Assembly: GCA_030386875.1 (NCBI GenBank)
Contig: CM059562.1
Location: forward strand, 72,910,201 to 72,974,200
Reading direction: 5' to 3'
Length of the DNA: 64,000 nucleotides
DNA from: Morinoia aosen
Taxonomy: Eukaryota > Arthropoda > Malacostraca > Amphipoda > Talitridae
The translations under genes and the position numbers were made by a program. This document shows, piece by piece, positions 1-12,440 of the stretch. The notes under the pieces are model-generated. The model ran no database searches. It saw only the letters and a list, made by a program, of their open reading frames with translations, and had not been told where the DNA came from. Position 1 is the stretch's first letter; each line of letters begins with the position of its first letter.

Positions 1-247
1 CTTCTTAACAACATAGTACAACACCAAATACTTCCTAACAACATGGTACAACACCAAATACTTCTTAACAACATGGTAAAACACCAAATACTTCTTAACA
101 ACATGGTACAACACCAAATACTTCTTAACAACATGGTACAACACCAAATACTTCTCAACAACATGGTACAACACCAAATACTTCTTAACAACATGCTACA
201 ACACCAAATACTTCTTAACAACAATGTACAACACCAAATACTTCTCA
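1..247. repeat. 30-bp minisatellite, cut by the window's left edge
   Basis: About 8.2 head-to-tail copies of a 30-bp unit (core acaacatggtacaacaccaa), differing by single substitutions. The unit length is a multiple of three, so the plus strand reads as a 10-residue repeat (MVQHQILLNN). This is a by-product of the array and not evidence of a protein. The array begins before the window. Confidence 0.95.
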
Positions 248-1611
248 AATTTTCTCCATGCGAGTCGAAGTGAAATACAATTCCAAGTAATTACCCCCGT
301 TTCGTTTTCAATGTCGTCTAGCATTTCGTGCCCTCAAAATAGCACACTACCCACAGTCTTAACACCGTCACAAGTGATCAGGAATGGTGCAAATAAAGAT
401 TAAATAAATTCACAGCTTACTTATGAGTAATTTAGTGGAAACTAATATACATGAAATTTTACAAATTGTTTGGGGATATGAAGGTTAAGAAAATTTACAA
501 TTTTTGCAATTTAATGAAATTTTTTTTGTCGATCATAGATTGCGAGGATATGGCACCAGTCATTAGGTTTAGCTTCGCTCTGCGGTCTAGCGAGAAATGA
601 CTGTCTTTACTTAGCGAATCGAATCTCACAAGTGGATGACAGTCAATTTTCTTAATTTTAGTTGCTCAAAAATTTTTAGGAATTCAATTATCACATTTTT
701 GCAACAAGATTTTTCTCCTGATTGTTTGATTAAGATTATATTTTAGTACATTAGCAGTATCACTGAAAGTTTCATTTGTACTTAAGACTGGATTGTGCTT
801 ATTTAGATGTAGCAATAAAAATTAACTAATATGCAACGAAACAGCACTCTCTGTCAGGCGCCTTAAGGAATGATAGCTTTTAGATATCTCCAGCTTAAAA
901 ACTGCATCCGAAAGCTGGCTTCTACTCAGTGAAGCCTGAAACCATGCTTCTGTTCTTCAGAGTTATTTTTTTAAATAAGATTACTGCAATTCCTACAGAA
1001 ATTGGCTTAGAAATTTTGAAGAAATATATTCAGGAAGTTTGTTCGATGCATCTTTCTATAAAATACCCCATGGGATTAACTAGGTTAGAAAAGTGCGTCA
1101 CTGTAGTCACGAACTATAATTACTCATTGTTTCTGTACTTTATTTTAAAACTCTTCTAACAGCATAAGTTTATTTTATGTGGGTTCGGACCCTATTAGAG
1201 TGAGTAAATAATAGTCCAAAAGACAGAAATTTTCTTTAATTTTTTCCCGTTAACGGTTAAATCCGTTAAAGAGCTCCATGATTCCCACAAAAGTGATCAT
1301 AAATTCCACAGCAGCAAAATTTTAATCCACGCAATACGCGAACGCCATATAATCCCGATTACAAAACACATGAACCCTGTACATTGCAGGGAATTTTAGA
1401 AATTCGAAAAAGTTGTTCATTTTTCAGCTCCTCCAGAGCCTCGAGCCGCGTTATCGCTTCGCAGTCGCCGCCGAAGCCAATTGATCTGATGGCAGTTCGC
1501 GGAAGTCCGAACACCGATGTTAAAATGAAAGAAAGAAGCCCACTTCCGTATTGCCACTTCATTGCAAGTGTTGAAGAAGAAATTTCACTCCACTATTGTT
1601 TTTCCTTCGTG
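248..1611. other. Unassigned AT-rich sequence
   Basis: No recognisable gene or transposon. The longest open stretches (929-1159 plus, 76 codons; 1384-1728 plus) have no recognisable domain and no codon signature. A short self-complementary stretch around 1247-1270 (gttaacggttaaatccgttaa) is the only local structure noticed. Confidence 0.5.
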
Positions 1612-1905
1612 CGCGCTAAGAAAAAAAGAAGTCTTGTCTTGGATTGGCTCTCTGCTGTACGCACTAAAGGAAAGAAGTCTAGTCCTGTATTGCCTCTCCA
1701 TCTTATGGGTGAAAAGAAAGAAGTCTAGCCCTGTGTAGCCTCTCCCTCGTAGTTGTTAAAGAAAGAAGTCTAGTCCTGTATTGCCTCTCCATCTTATGTG
1801 CTAAAAGAAAGAAATCTAGTCTTGTATTAAAACTCCATCTTATGTTCTAAAAGAAAGAAGTGTAGTCCTGCATTGCCTCTTTTTCGCACGCGTTAAACCA
1901 AAGAA
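1612..1905. repeat. Degenerate 46-bp tandem repeat
   Basis: About six copies of a unit containing aaagaagtctagtcctgtat followed by tgcctctcc. Successive cores (aagtct or variants) start near 1629, 1675, 1721, 1766, 1812 and 1859, a spacing of 45-47 bp. Copies differ by substitutions and small indels, so the array is older than the near-perfect ones further right. Confidence 0.85.
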
Positions 1906-2861
1906 TTAAGAATTGAGTACACTCCTTTATATCCACTCTATCGCGCGTACCATTCATTCATGCACTTCTAACATCATCAAAAGCAGGACACAATAAAAAG
2001 CTAAACTTTACGTCGGACTAAGTTTTGAAATCACTTATTAAAATTATATTTATGAAATTTGTTTTCATGAATGATTTGTTTGGCATGATAAGTTGTTGCA
2101 TTTTGCTGCGCGTGAACCAAGAGGAAATTGAAAAGAACAATTTTTTGAGGTGTTCTTTATTTCCTACATTTCAGTGACGTATTTCAGAAGACTGCCTTTA
2201 TTTAAGAGTTTCAAAAGAGGATAATATGAGGTAAGCTTGCATGAGGAAGAAGGGGTCCAGGGGTTCAAATTCCCTGTTTCAGTGCGCGTGGCACAATACG
2301 TATGAGAAGTGCAGAATAAAAATGAAAAATGAAATAAGTTATAATGGAAGTAGATGAACTGAAATTTTTAAAAAATATGGTGGTTTTGCATGATAGAAAG
2401 GAAGTATAGTACACCCTCCGGAGATTGCTGTGTTTGTTTCGTTTTGCCTCAACAACTCGTGTTTAAGGCTGCCAATAAACACGCATTTATTATTTTAAAA
2501 ACCAAGAAATTCCCATTAAAAATAGCCTATCACTTCTATCCCTTCGAAAAATAAACCATTCAAACCAATTCGTCATAGAGTTATTATGAAAAATTACTCG
2601 CAAGGGCTGGAATTTATGAATTTATGCGTCGAAATCTTTGAGTGGAGCAAATATTCCTTCTAATAAAATGATTTAGTAATATTATTATCGTTCAAAATGT
2701 CTCAAGTTGTATTTCAGTTCCTCGTGCTGACTGTGTGAGCTAAATAATTCTTGTATTAAACTCTTATGAGTCGTAATAAAACAGTTGATTATTTCGAGGG
2801 TTCGTCTTGTTAATTCCAACTTCGGTGTCCATCGTCGCATAAGTTTTAGTTTCCGCTATCA
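1906..2861. other. Unassigned sequence
   Basis: No gene seen. Around 2264-2280 there is a tRNA B-box-like string (ggttcaaattccc) with no convincing A box or cloverleaf, so no tRNA is called. The rest is AT-rich without evident structure. Confidence 0.45.
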
Positions 2862-3228
2862 CGCAGGTTTCTACTTCCGCCATCTCGTATATTCGGTTTC
2901 CTCCATCTTGAAAATTCGGTTTCCGCCATCTCGTAAATTCGGTTTCCTCCATCTCGTAAATTCGGTTTCCGCCATCTCGTAAATTCGGTTTCTGCCATCT
3001 CGTAAATTCGGTTTCCTCCATCTCGTAAATTCGGTTTCCGCCATCTCGTAAATTCGGTTTCCTCCATCTCAAAAATTCAGTTTCCGCCATCTCGTAAATT
3101 CGGTTTCCTCCATCTCGTAAATTTCGGGTTACGCCGTCTCATGAATTTCAGTTTCCACCATCAAGCAAGTTTTGATTTCCACCACCTCATGAATTTCTAT
3201 TCCAGCCATCATGCGAATTTCATTACGC
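2862..3228. repeat. 23-bp minisatellite
   Basis: About fifteen copies of a 23-bp unit (core ctcgtaaattcggtttc, then ctccat or cgccat). The centre (2900-3125) is nearly regular and both edges are diverged. Minus-strand frames stay open and read as a repeated RWRKPNLRDGGNRIYEM-like string, which comes from the array and not from a gene. Confidence 0.92.
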
Positions 3229-3398
3229 ACCCTAACACAAGTCCCAGTCAGCTGCTGGGAAGAGAACCAGCCGCTGCAACAAACACTGCCTGCCTCCTGT
3301 GAATGGATCTCAGGGATCTACGTCTCCGCAGCTGTTGGAGTACACCAGGTCTTTGACACCTGACCCGTCAGTCAGTCTCATAACTGAGGGTTGAAATG

Positions 3399-3745
3399 GT
3401 AGCACTGTGAGGGTGTGTTGAGGGTATGGAGAGGGTGCCGGGCATAGTGAAGGTGTAGAGTATAGCGAGTGCGTAGGGCATATATTGAAGGTATAGAGTA
3501 CAGTGAGGGTGTAGAGCATAGAGAAGGAATAGCGCATAGTGAGGGTATAGAGGTATGGAGCATAGAGAATGTACTGCGCATGGTGAGGGTGAAGAGCATA
3601 GTGAGTGTGTTGAGCATAGTGAAGATATAGAGCATGGTGATGGTATGAAACAAAGTGAAAGTATAGCGCAAAGCAAGGGTATTGTCCAATAATGAGAGTG
3701 TAGAGTCTAAAAAGGGTGTAGAGCATAGTGAGGTTGTAATGATGT
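3399..3745. repeat. Degenerate ~18-bp minisatellite
   Basis: Many diverged copies of a unit like gtgagggtatagagcata. All three minus-strand frames are open across it because the minus strand is poor in stop codons here (Tyr/Leu/His-rich predicted products). No support for a real protein. Confidence 0.85.
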
Positions 3746-4490
3746 AATAACATCGGAATAGTTCGCAATTTTGCAATCGCAAATGTCACCTTTTATTGCT
3801 CCTGTTCATCTGTAGACCGAGTAATCAAATACAACGGAAGATTTCACAAATGTCAATTAAAATTATCTAATAATTTCTTAGAGAAGCAAGTGACGATTCC
3901 TCACCTCTACATTTTACACTATTACAAAACGTATGAGACTAGCATAAACAGTAGTTGGTGGCAGTCACGAAACAGGAATAAAAAAAAAGAGAAAGAGCGA
4001 CGCTCTGCTCTGTTGCCTGTTGCAATCTTGCCTCAAAAGCTCTCCCATCTAAGTCACCGGTGAAATAATTAAACAAAAGTGCAAAAAATATTTCGACTAC
4101 GCATTTCATTCTGCCATGTTTACGCGTAGCAATACCTCAAACTTTCCAAAAATCTCGACTCTAAATTCATTAAGTAGCAGCTACAGCAAAACAGTTCGAG
4201 GGTTTCTGCTTGCCGCCAATTTGCCAGAGTGCCAAATTTTGCTCTATTTCAGAGCTCGGCAACTGCTCGCTCCAATTTCGCGGCAAGAAAAGAACGCAAG
4301 AAGAATCGCACATCGCACCTCGTTGGTATGGGTAATAACTGCCACGACCTGAGGGAAAAATAATGTCCTACTGCCAGACGTTCCTCCTCTGACCTAGCTC
4401 ATGCATTTGCTAGTGCATGTTGTTAAAAGGTGGCCTAGTTTTCTGCGTGCTGGCTGATCTCGATGTTTCTTCGCTCAGTGATCGCGGTTT
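3746..4490. other. Unassigned sequence
   Basis: No recognisable gene. A 78-codon plus-strand open stretch (4116-4352) has no domain that I recognise. Confidence 0.4.
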
Positions 4491-4612
4491 CTCTCCGTAT
4501 AAATGATTCGATTTTTTTTCTCTTCGAATAGATGATTCGATCTTCTTTTTCTCTTCATATGGATGATTCGATCTTCATTTTCTCTGCAGATAAAATATTC
4601 GATCTTCTTTTG
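4491..4612. repeat. Short ~30-bp tandem repeat
   Basis: Four copies of a unit with core gatgattcgatcttctttttc, starting near 4504, 4532, 4563 and 4592. Copies differ in the length of the T-rich part. Confidence 0.75.
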
Positions 4613-6192
4613 CGGTGATTGTTGTTTATCTTTAATAGCAATAAAATTTCAAAGCATGTACAACGTTTATTTGAAGATGGAGTTTTCATTTTAAAAGCGA
4701 GAATATAAAACATCGAGAATGGTAGTTTGTGGATAGTACTGTTCGCATTTTCTTTCACAGCGCAGCGTCATCTCGAAGCAGACCACGAAAATATTTAAAG
4801 CGCTGTTGTTACTAAGGGGGTCAACTTAGTGGGCTTTTCTGGCAATAGAAACAAGAATTATTGTATCGTCATGTCATTAGTTTTATTGATAATACGATGA
4901 AAGTTCGCTTCCTACCCACCAGTTTATGAAATACTTTAAAATGTTTAAAAAATCTATGTCGCTACGCAACATTGTAATAAATTCACAAGAAACATATCTT
5001 GCGTTAGCTTTGTCGTCGAATATTGTCCGTACTTTTTTCAGACGAGTTATGAAAACACTAATTGGGTACGGAATTCTAATTCATGATTCTCAACGCATTC
5101 AGAATACGTTTTTGTACAAGCTTCTAAAATGAGAGCAGCAGTTCTTATTGTTCCAATTAAGCTCATTGTTGTTCAAAGTGCAACGCTATCGAGCCCACCT
5201 CGTCTGTGATGAAGTTTAGCTAACGGACTGTCGTGAGTTCATCAATGGCACGATTTTTCAGCCTAATTGTGAGCGCAATTACGCAACGTGGCGTCTTCAC
5301 AGCAAGAGAAAACGCACGTATGTTGTAGATTTATTGAGGCTGCATATGAAATGGTGCTTGGAAATTTGAACGACAAGTGAGACAAAGCAACATGAAAACT
5401 AAAAAGAATCAATCCAGTGTCTTTACAGCAGTAAGAGCTCATCGATCAAAGGCTCCAGTTATATTTCTAGGTAATGAGTGCAAACATTCCATGTGTGACG
5501 ATTACATCTCGAGAAATAATAATTTAATTTCATTCGTATTGCGAAAAAGGCAAATTTGACGAACATTTTATATTATAATTTCATTTTGTCATGATAATTA
5601 TGATTTCAATACTGCTGTGATACCAAAATTACGATAAGTTTACGTAAAAGTAGCTCAACACCGCGGATGGGAATGGTCAATTGTCTGATCCTTGTACAAC
5701 CCTAATTTTAAGCGATCTTATACGTGACGCCTAGCATTAAAGACGGCATCGGTGGGAGTCTAACATTAACCCAAAACTACTGCGAGGCTAAATCGTGGCA
5801 AGTGTTTTTGTAGGGTGCGCTTTGACATTTTTATTCGAGCCCACCGTACAATTGATGAGATAAACTATGTTCTGAGACAAATTAAGGGTACATGGCATCC
5901 AAACATGGTGCCAGTTTCGAGGCATATTAAGGATTAATGTTGCTGAGGGATATAGCTTTTGGTTTAGGGATATCGCTCTGGCACATCGCCACGTGGGACA
6001 CGACAGAACTTTCTAAACAACAAATTTGGCTTACCTCAAATAGAATTACACTATTTATTACATTCGGATGGAAAAGAATTCATTTATACGAGTGTTATTA
6101 TTTCCTAGCTTTCATCAATATGCTTGATCATCACATAAGCTTCCACTAATTTTGATCAATTTTTTCGCTGTGGGGAATGAACCGTTTAATCA
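4613..6192. other. Unassigned AT-rich sequence
   Basis: Nothing recognisable on either strand. Open stretches of 60-70 codons (4926-5132, 5377-5559, 5937-6149) are within what is expected by chance at this base composition. Confidence 0.4.
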
Positions 6193-6425
6193 GAAGTCGA
6201 TGATTCCCTTGTCAACTCATACTATATATATCACAAAAGTCATACTATATTACAAATGTGAAATCGATAATTCTTTTGTCAACTCGTACTATATCACAAA
6301 ACTCGGACTATATTACAAATGGGAAATCGATGATTCTCTTGTCAACTCGTACTGTATCACAAAACTCGCACTATATTACAAATGGGAAATCGATAATTCT
6401 CTTGTCAACTCTTACTATATTATAG
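6193..6425. repeat. 63-bp tandem repeat
   Basis: About 3.5 copies of a unit carrying cttgtcaactcgtactatat and tattacaaatgggaaatcga. Copies of gtcaactc begin at 6211, 6278, 6341 and 6404, so the last units are spaced 63 bp. The open frame through it (6152-6481) reflects the unit being a multiple of three. Confidence 0.88.
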
Positions 6426-8500
6426 AACGGCCGTCGACATTTTTTTTTTTATTATTTGAGTTCATCAAAACTTCATTATGACTATTAATATAACATGTAA
6501 AATTCAAAAGAAATTGCTGAAGCATTTCATTGTGAGGAAATCGTCTTGCACAAAGTTGTACACTTCTGTCCTTAAAGGAAAAACACCGAAGAGCAATGAA
6601 TTTCAGCTTATTAAAAAACTTTGAAAATGTTTCACAAGATTTGAAAGTTCAGTGCATCGGTTCCCGTGTGCCTGAATATCAAGTTATTGGTCGAATGAAG
6701 AGGAATATTTTGTTAAGTCACTGCATTTCATTCGAGTAACTCTATTGAAGTTCTTGACTCATATGAATAACGTTTGAAGGTCAGAAAAATTCATCGCTGG
6801 CAGGAGCTACAAGTTCCTCTCTAAATGCTTGCTATCATATCGCACCTGCCAGCTAACATCAATTTTGAAATTTTATAACTTTATGCTGAGAAACTGCAAG
6901 CGTTCGCTCACAACATGCATAGGGCCACAGTTGTCAAAGTTTTGAGCCTAACACACTTGCCCGGAAAACTTGTGATTGGACAATCACAACACTCAATTGC
7001 GTCTGTCGCAATCAAAATTGGCGATTTCGTTTGCCTCACCTCGTCCATAATCTGCTTCCGATCTGCGCACAAAGTTCCTAAGCCAATCAGAGATTAAAGC
7101 GGCCACATCAATACTCACCTTTTCAAAAGTTCAAAACCCGAGTAGATTACTCTAGCAGCCCAGGAAAATTGTCGCTCGATTCTACCGCCACTTTTGGAGG
7201 GAACGATGACTCTCATACTTATCCTGTAACATCGGACGAATCATGAGAAATGCTTTGTTATTTATAAACGGGAAACTGTATCTTAGAGTAAATGATATCA
7301 TAAGTGACTGTATGAATTAAAAATTGCCTATCATAGAACATTTTCTGCAAATTTGACGGAATAGAACATCGAACATCTAAATTTATTCTAGATCTTTTTC
7401 TGGCTCGAATTTATTCTTGACGATAAAAAAGTAACTTCTGCAGGTTATATCGAGAAACTAACCGAGACGTATTTTAATCCTAATTCAACTCATGAAAAAT
7501 AATTTCTCATAGTTTCTAGAATATTTTCATAGCAAGTGGATCTATGAAACTTACAAAATTAATCTATAAAATATTGTCATGATCCAGGAGTGATAATGGG
7601 TTTTTATTTCCTCCCAAATATGCAGATGAGGAACCACAACTATAGATATTGTAACTTCTACACAGAAAGAAGTATTTTGTATATGTTCCTGTGATTTAAA
7701 ATTTATGCTTGCACACTTTTCACCCACGAACCAAATTCATTTGTCACTCTTTTAAATATTCTAGATTTCCTACCGGTCGTATGCTGTTAAATCATTAAAA
7801 TTAATTTTTTTATCTAGTAGAAAAAGAACTTTTTAACGATCAAAGTTATGTAATTTATTAACAGAAAGCTGTTCTCTAATTCATAAAATTTCACGGAAGT
7901 TCTATTGATCGTGATGCAAATTAAAATGTTTCGCATGCTTTTTCGTGCAAATCATAGATGTTAAACACGGGAAGTCCCAATTGAGTAAAATGCTGTTAAA
8001 CCTGTCTAATGCAAGTTATTTCACCAATTAAAACGTTCGCAGAAGCTTTCATTAATAAACCAGTTCGTGTGACGTGTGACATCAATAGGCTAGCCGGTTG
8101 CACCGGGTGACAAAAATAGTTCACGTTAAATGAATAAAAAGTTTGAACCGGCACCGTGATGATTTGAATACATCTGCTCATATTAAACAATCTCATCAGT
8201 TGTTGAAGAATTTTGGAGCATATGATAATTAAGTTTCTTCCCTTCATGTTTACTTAATTCCAAGTTGCACGGACACAATTGAGCGTAAACAAATAATTCG
8301 GGGCCGAATATCATTCATTGTTTTAATCTTATGCTAAAACATTTGAAGCTAAAAACTTGTTAAGCGACACTATTATACATATATCGACATTCAGCCCTCT
8401 GTACGGCTAGCCACCAACGAAACCCGTGCTGCCAAATTCAGACAACGTATTTCATGACACTCAGAATATTTTGAAGGTTACGTTTTGTGTTCAGAATTCC
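6426..8500. other. Unassigned AT-rich sequence
   Basis: No gene or complete transposon recognised. Minor open stretches (6915-7097 plus, 7996-8247 minus) show no known domain. Confidence 0.4.
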
Positions 8501-8712
8501 AGCCACCGCTGCATGGTTTGCAGTTCCCAGCCAAAATTACAGCCACCACTGCATGGTGTGCAGTTCCCAGCCAAAATTCCACACCATGGAATTCCACACC
8601 ATGCAGCCAACCATGCAGCATCCGCTGCATGGTTTGCAGTTCCCAGCCAAAATTTCAGCTACTGCTGCATGGTTTGCAGTTCCCAGCCAAAATTCCAGCC
8701 ACCGCTGCATGG
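8501..8712. repeat. 40-bp minisatellite with internal palindromes
   Basis: About five copies of a 40-bp unit (agccaccgctgcatggtttg, then cagttcccagccaaaattcc). An irregular insert at about 8577-8620 carries inverted pieces (catgcagc against gctgcatg). Positions 8609-8619 and 8624-8634 form an 11-bp perfect inverted repeat with a 4-nt loop. All plus frames are open through the array and read as repeats; no protein is inferred. Confidence 0.9.
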
Positions 8713-8904
8713 TTTCCTGTTGCCAGAGCTGTGCAGAGCCAGCCGCAGAAGCGCAAGCAATCAATTTGAAGGAGGAGCGGAAGGCTGAGTTAGGATGACT
8801 GGCCACATGCCGATGTCGGCGAGCTACCTCGGGATAATTGTCTGTTAGTTGATGAGGCCTGCGTGAGCCTGCATGCATGCCTCAGTTTACTCATTGGCCC
8901 GCAC

Positions 8905-9290
8905 GCCGGGCTGGAATGTGGGACCGTCCTGCGAATTTGGCTCAGGTATTCTTCTCAAATAGGCGGTTCTAAAATGAATGTAGGTTAAATACCTTCTATT
9001 CGTAAATGCTGCACCGGGATGTGGAGACCGTACAGCGAATTTGGTTCAGGTATTCTTCTCAGATGGACGTTTCTAAAATGAGTGTAGGTGAAATAACCCC
9101 TATTCGTAAATGTTATACCGGAATGTGTAGACTGTGCAGCCAATTTAGCTCAGATATTCTTCTCAAATAGACGGCTTCTAAAATGAGTAAAGGTTTATTG
9201 TGAGTGTAAGATGTGTTGACGGTAAATTTAGCTCAGATATTCTTTTTAAATAGGCTGTTTGGAAATGTGAATAGGTTGAATGACTTGTGC
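8905..9290. repeat. Diverged ~104-bp tandem repeat
   Basis: Four diverged copies with conserved pieces gcgaatttggctcaggtatt, cttctcaaatag and ctattcgtaaatg. The ctcagg/ctcaga core starts at 8941, 9045, 9149 and 9232, so two full steps are 104 bp and the last is 83 bp. An isolated similar piece occurs near 9826 (aacttggctcagatattt), suggesting that the array once extended further. Confidence 0.85.
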
Positions 9291-12183
9291 TAGATAAGAG
9301 AGTTGCTCAGTACTCATAACTGAAACTATCCCTCTACATAGAAGGTTTATATTTTGAGTCAAGATTGGTTTACCCAGGTTTGCTTAAGCCGTACTGGAGT
9401 ATTTTTATTATTAGACGAATTTAGTGCGCATATTTTCAAATTGAAAGTTTCTATCCTCAATTTAGGTCTAAGCTATCCCATCCTCGAACTCCAAAGCGGA
9501 GACTTAGGGATTTTTTAATAATTTTCACTCACATTTTTAATTTCAATGGGATAATGCCATGAGCTTACGACATTGTACTTCTAATGTACGTATATGCAGA
9601 GCGTAGTTTAAAATTTTTTAGAAATGTATTTAAATCATATATTTACTTTGAACTGGTTTTACAATGAATTTAAGTCAGTCTGCTTTGATTTACAAACCCA
9701 ACAAAGTTTATACTGACAGACTTAACTCAAAAGGTAAACTAAAGTAGAGAATTTTTATTGTAGAAACGGTGTAGTTTACTCAGATGATTAAATCTGACGC
9801 AAAATTATACTGAATGCTAGCAAACTTGGCTCAGATATTTACTATACACAAAATATTTTGGGCAGTTGTTGGGTTTTTGCAATAAAGTGTTTATATACCG
9901 ATAGATTATCACAGCACGGTCAATGAGCAAAGTACGTTATTTCCTGCTATAATAGCGATACTTACTTCAATCCATATCAGCTTGATTCATGTGAATTTGA
10001 AAACTGCTCACGTAAAAGAACCTGGGAAATATGCGATGAGCTAGTATTCGCTAAAGAATAACAGGATAATTCAGAATCAAAAGATTTAGAGTGAGATGGT
10101 TCTCCTTACATCTTCTCCTACAGGATTCGTTCCTTCCTTTTTTCATTCATTTTTCTCGATCACATTTCAAGCGCAGTTAAAATGCGTTATGATAACAGTA
10201 GCGCCACCAACAAATTTCCAGCTGAGCCTCAGGAGACATTATTAAGATGTACCTCTTATGCATTTCATGCCTCCCTTACCAAAACGCACCGCATTCCGCT
10301 CGTTATTTTGCGCGGTCCAGGGCATGCTTCGGGAACGCTTTCGTCTGCAGCGAGCGTTTGCTTACTCAGCATTTGAATGGGGAGCTTTTAGCAGGGCTTG
10401 AGGCCCACTCACTTTTACGAACGCATTTCGAAGCGGCCAAGATATCCTTGAAATTTTGCAACTTTGAATGGCGGTAGTGAAGTTTAACCCGCTTTGGGTG
10501 TGGATGCAGTCGGATTAAGCGATGATTTCATACTGATCTCTGGACTTCAACGCGAGCAAAGCGTACGAGTTTAGAGCTAAATTTACCTCCCGGTACTGAT
10601 GCAACCTTGCTTATGGTCGCCAGTGAACGTACTCGCAGCAAGCTTGGGCTTCAAAGTGATACAGCTGTTCTACCTGAACTCTTTTATGAAGAGCAGCTGA
10701 AGGCAAGACGCTGCATCTCAGAAGGAAGCGCAACGTTAGCAAGGCTTGTCTTCAACACAAATAAGAAAATTGATGCTCACAAAACCTAGGTCGTGACAAA
10801 GAAATTGTAATTTTTTTTCGGGTCCAATACGGGAGAGTCGTGCTTTAAGTGACGTTATATTGCTGTTATTATTGTTATTAGTTTAGGTAATGAGTGACTT
10901 ATTGCCACAGTTGGTCTTCCAATCGACGTGTTACTCCTTTTCATGGAAACTTGAGTGAGTGGAACAGTTTTAGATTTGCTCCATTAGGGTAGATAGAATG
11001 AGATTAAAATCTTTATAAAATTTAATATAATCTTTTTTTACACTTGGAATTTTAATGAATAGTAAACATTAAATTAATTTTAATTGTACATTTTTATTCT
11101 GTTTCTGAAAGTAATAAGAATATCACTTGTTCAGATGAGCGCAGTTTTGCGTCCGTTGAAGTGTTGTCATATATTGACTACAAGGACTGTATTTTTTGAG
11201 GGGCCTATTTCATGTAATGCAGTAAAACACTACAGTATGTAAACTTATATTGCATTACGATACCCTATACATATATTACTTTGTAGCATAATTATAATAT
11301 AAAAATTTGACGACAATTCGCAGTATTTAACAATTGCCAATGAATAATTGGGCCAGTGTGGGAGACACAGGAACTGTCGTAGGCCACAAGGAATAAAATT
11401 CAGTCGAACAAACACCTAAATTTCTCAAGATGAACAATAAGGTTACAGTAAAAAGGGACCAAAACTGATTTCGAAAGGAAAAAATTACCTACGATTATGA
11501 TAAAAATTAGCTAAATTTAACTATATAAGAGAAATTTACCTAATTACCTATAAGCAGGTGTGCTCCACATAAAAGATAATTGTTACCATGGGGGCTAAAC
11601 TACCAATGTAAAGTAACTAACTTATGAGAAAAAACTAGGGTAAAATTGAAACATTTGTTATGGAAAAACAGAATAGAATTCAGGAATATATGAGGACAAT
11701 ACACATTTAATTGCGTATACCTCAGCGACAAATTTTGTTTTCGCGTCTCCATCAGAACTTTAAACATAAAATATGTCTCATGAACAAACCGCAAATGGAC
11801 AATGAACTCAAATTGTAAAACAAATCATCATAAATATTATACAAAATTTTTAAAACTTAAGTACGTATGTACTGTTTATTGCAAAATTTTTTTGTGGCAG
11901 CAGATCCGTTGATTAACGTTACCCAAAACTGTCAAATCAACTTCCTTCAAAAATGTCTTGCTCGTAGCTCATCAAATTTGTCCTAACTCCACGTTCACAG
12001 TATTAAACATTCGGGTCAGGCTGCCTGATGCTGCGGAACACCAATGTAACGAGAAAGACTACGTTGAGCTCTTTAATTCTGGCCGCAGTAGCACGTAAGT
12101 TGCTGAGTTGCGTCAAATTTATGAGTCCGAGTTCTGTGAGGCGCCATAAGCGGCAGAGCGAAGCCCCGGACTTCTGATTGTCG
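9291..12183. other. Unassigned sequence with two less AT-rich stretches
   Basis: Mostly AT-rich non-coding sequence. The stretch 10170-10790 is less AT-rich. It has open frames at 10182-10376, 10247-10477 and 10607-10789 on the plus strand; the last (60 codons, through a TAG at 10787) has mixed charged composition that looks more protein-like. I do not recognise any of these, and no clear splice frame links them. They could be decayed transposon or chance open frames. Confidence 0.35.
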
Positions 12184-12440
12184 ATGAGCAAAACTTTCCA
12201 AATAAATCTCGTCAGAAGCATTTTCCCGAGTTTTAGGTTAGGAATAACGATTTATCAAAAAATCCTCTTTCATACTAAATTTAATCTCGTCCGAAGTATT
12301 TTCAAGTGTTTTGGGTTAGGAATGAGTGACTTATCGCAAAAAATGCTCTTTAATACTTGAATTAATATCGTGGGAAGTATTTTCACAGGTTTTAAGTTGA
12401 GACCTATCAAAAAATGTTCTTCAATACTTGAATAAAAATT
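12184..12440. repeat. Diverged ~80-bp tandem repeat
   Basis: Three copies of a unit containing a gaagtattttc core (12215, 12293, 12374), a gttttaggttaggaat piece, and tatcaaaaaatcctctttca or variants. Divergence is about one base in five. Confidence 0.78.

Noticed and set aside
2255-2290. tRNA gene suggested by ggttcaaattccc
   Set aside because: No A box at the right distance and no cloverleaf could be drawn by eye.
10470-10500. piggyBac end suggested by ttaacccgctttgggtg
   Set aside because: No second TTAA-bounded inverted end was found within a plausible distance.
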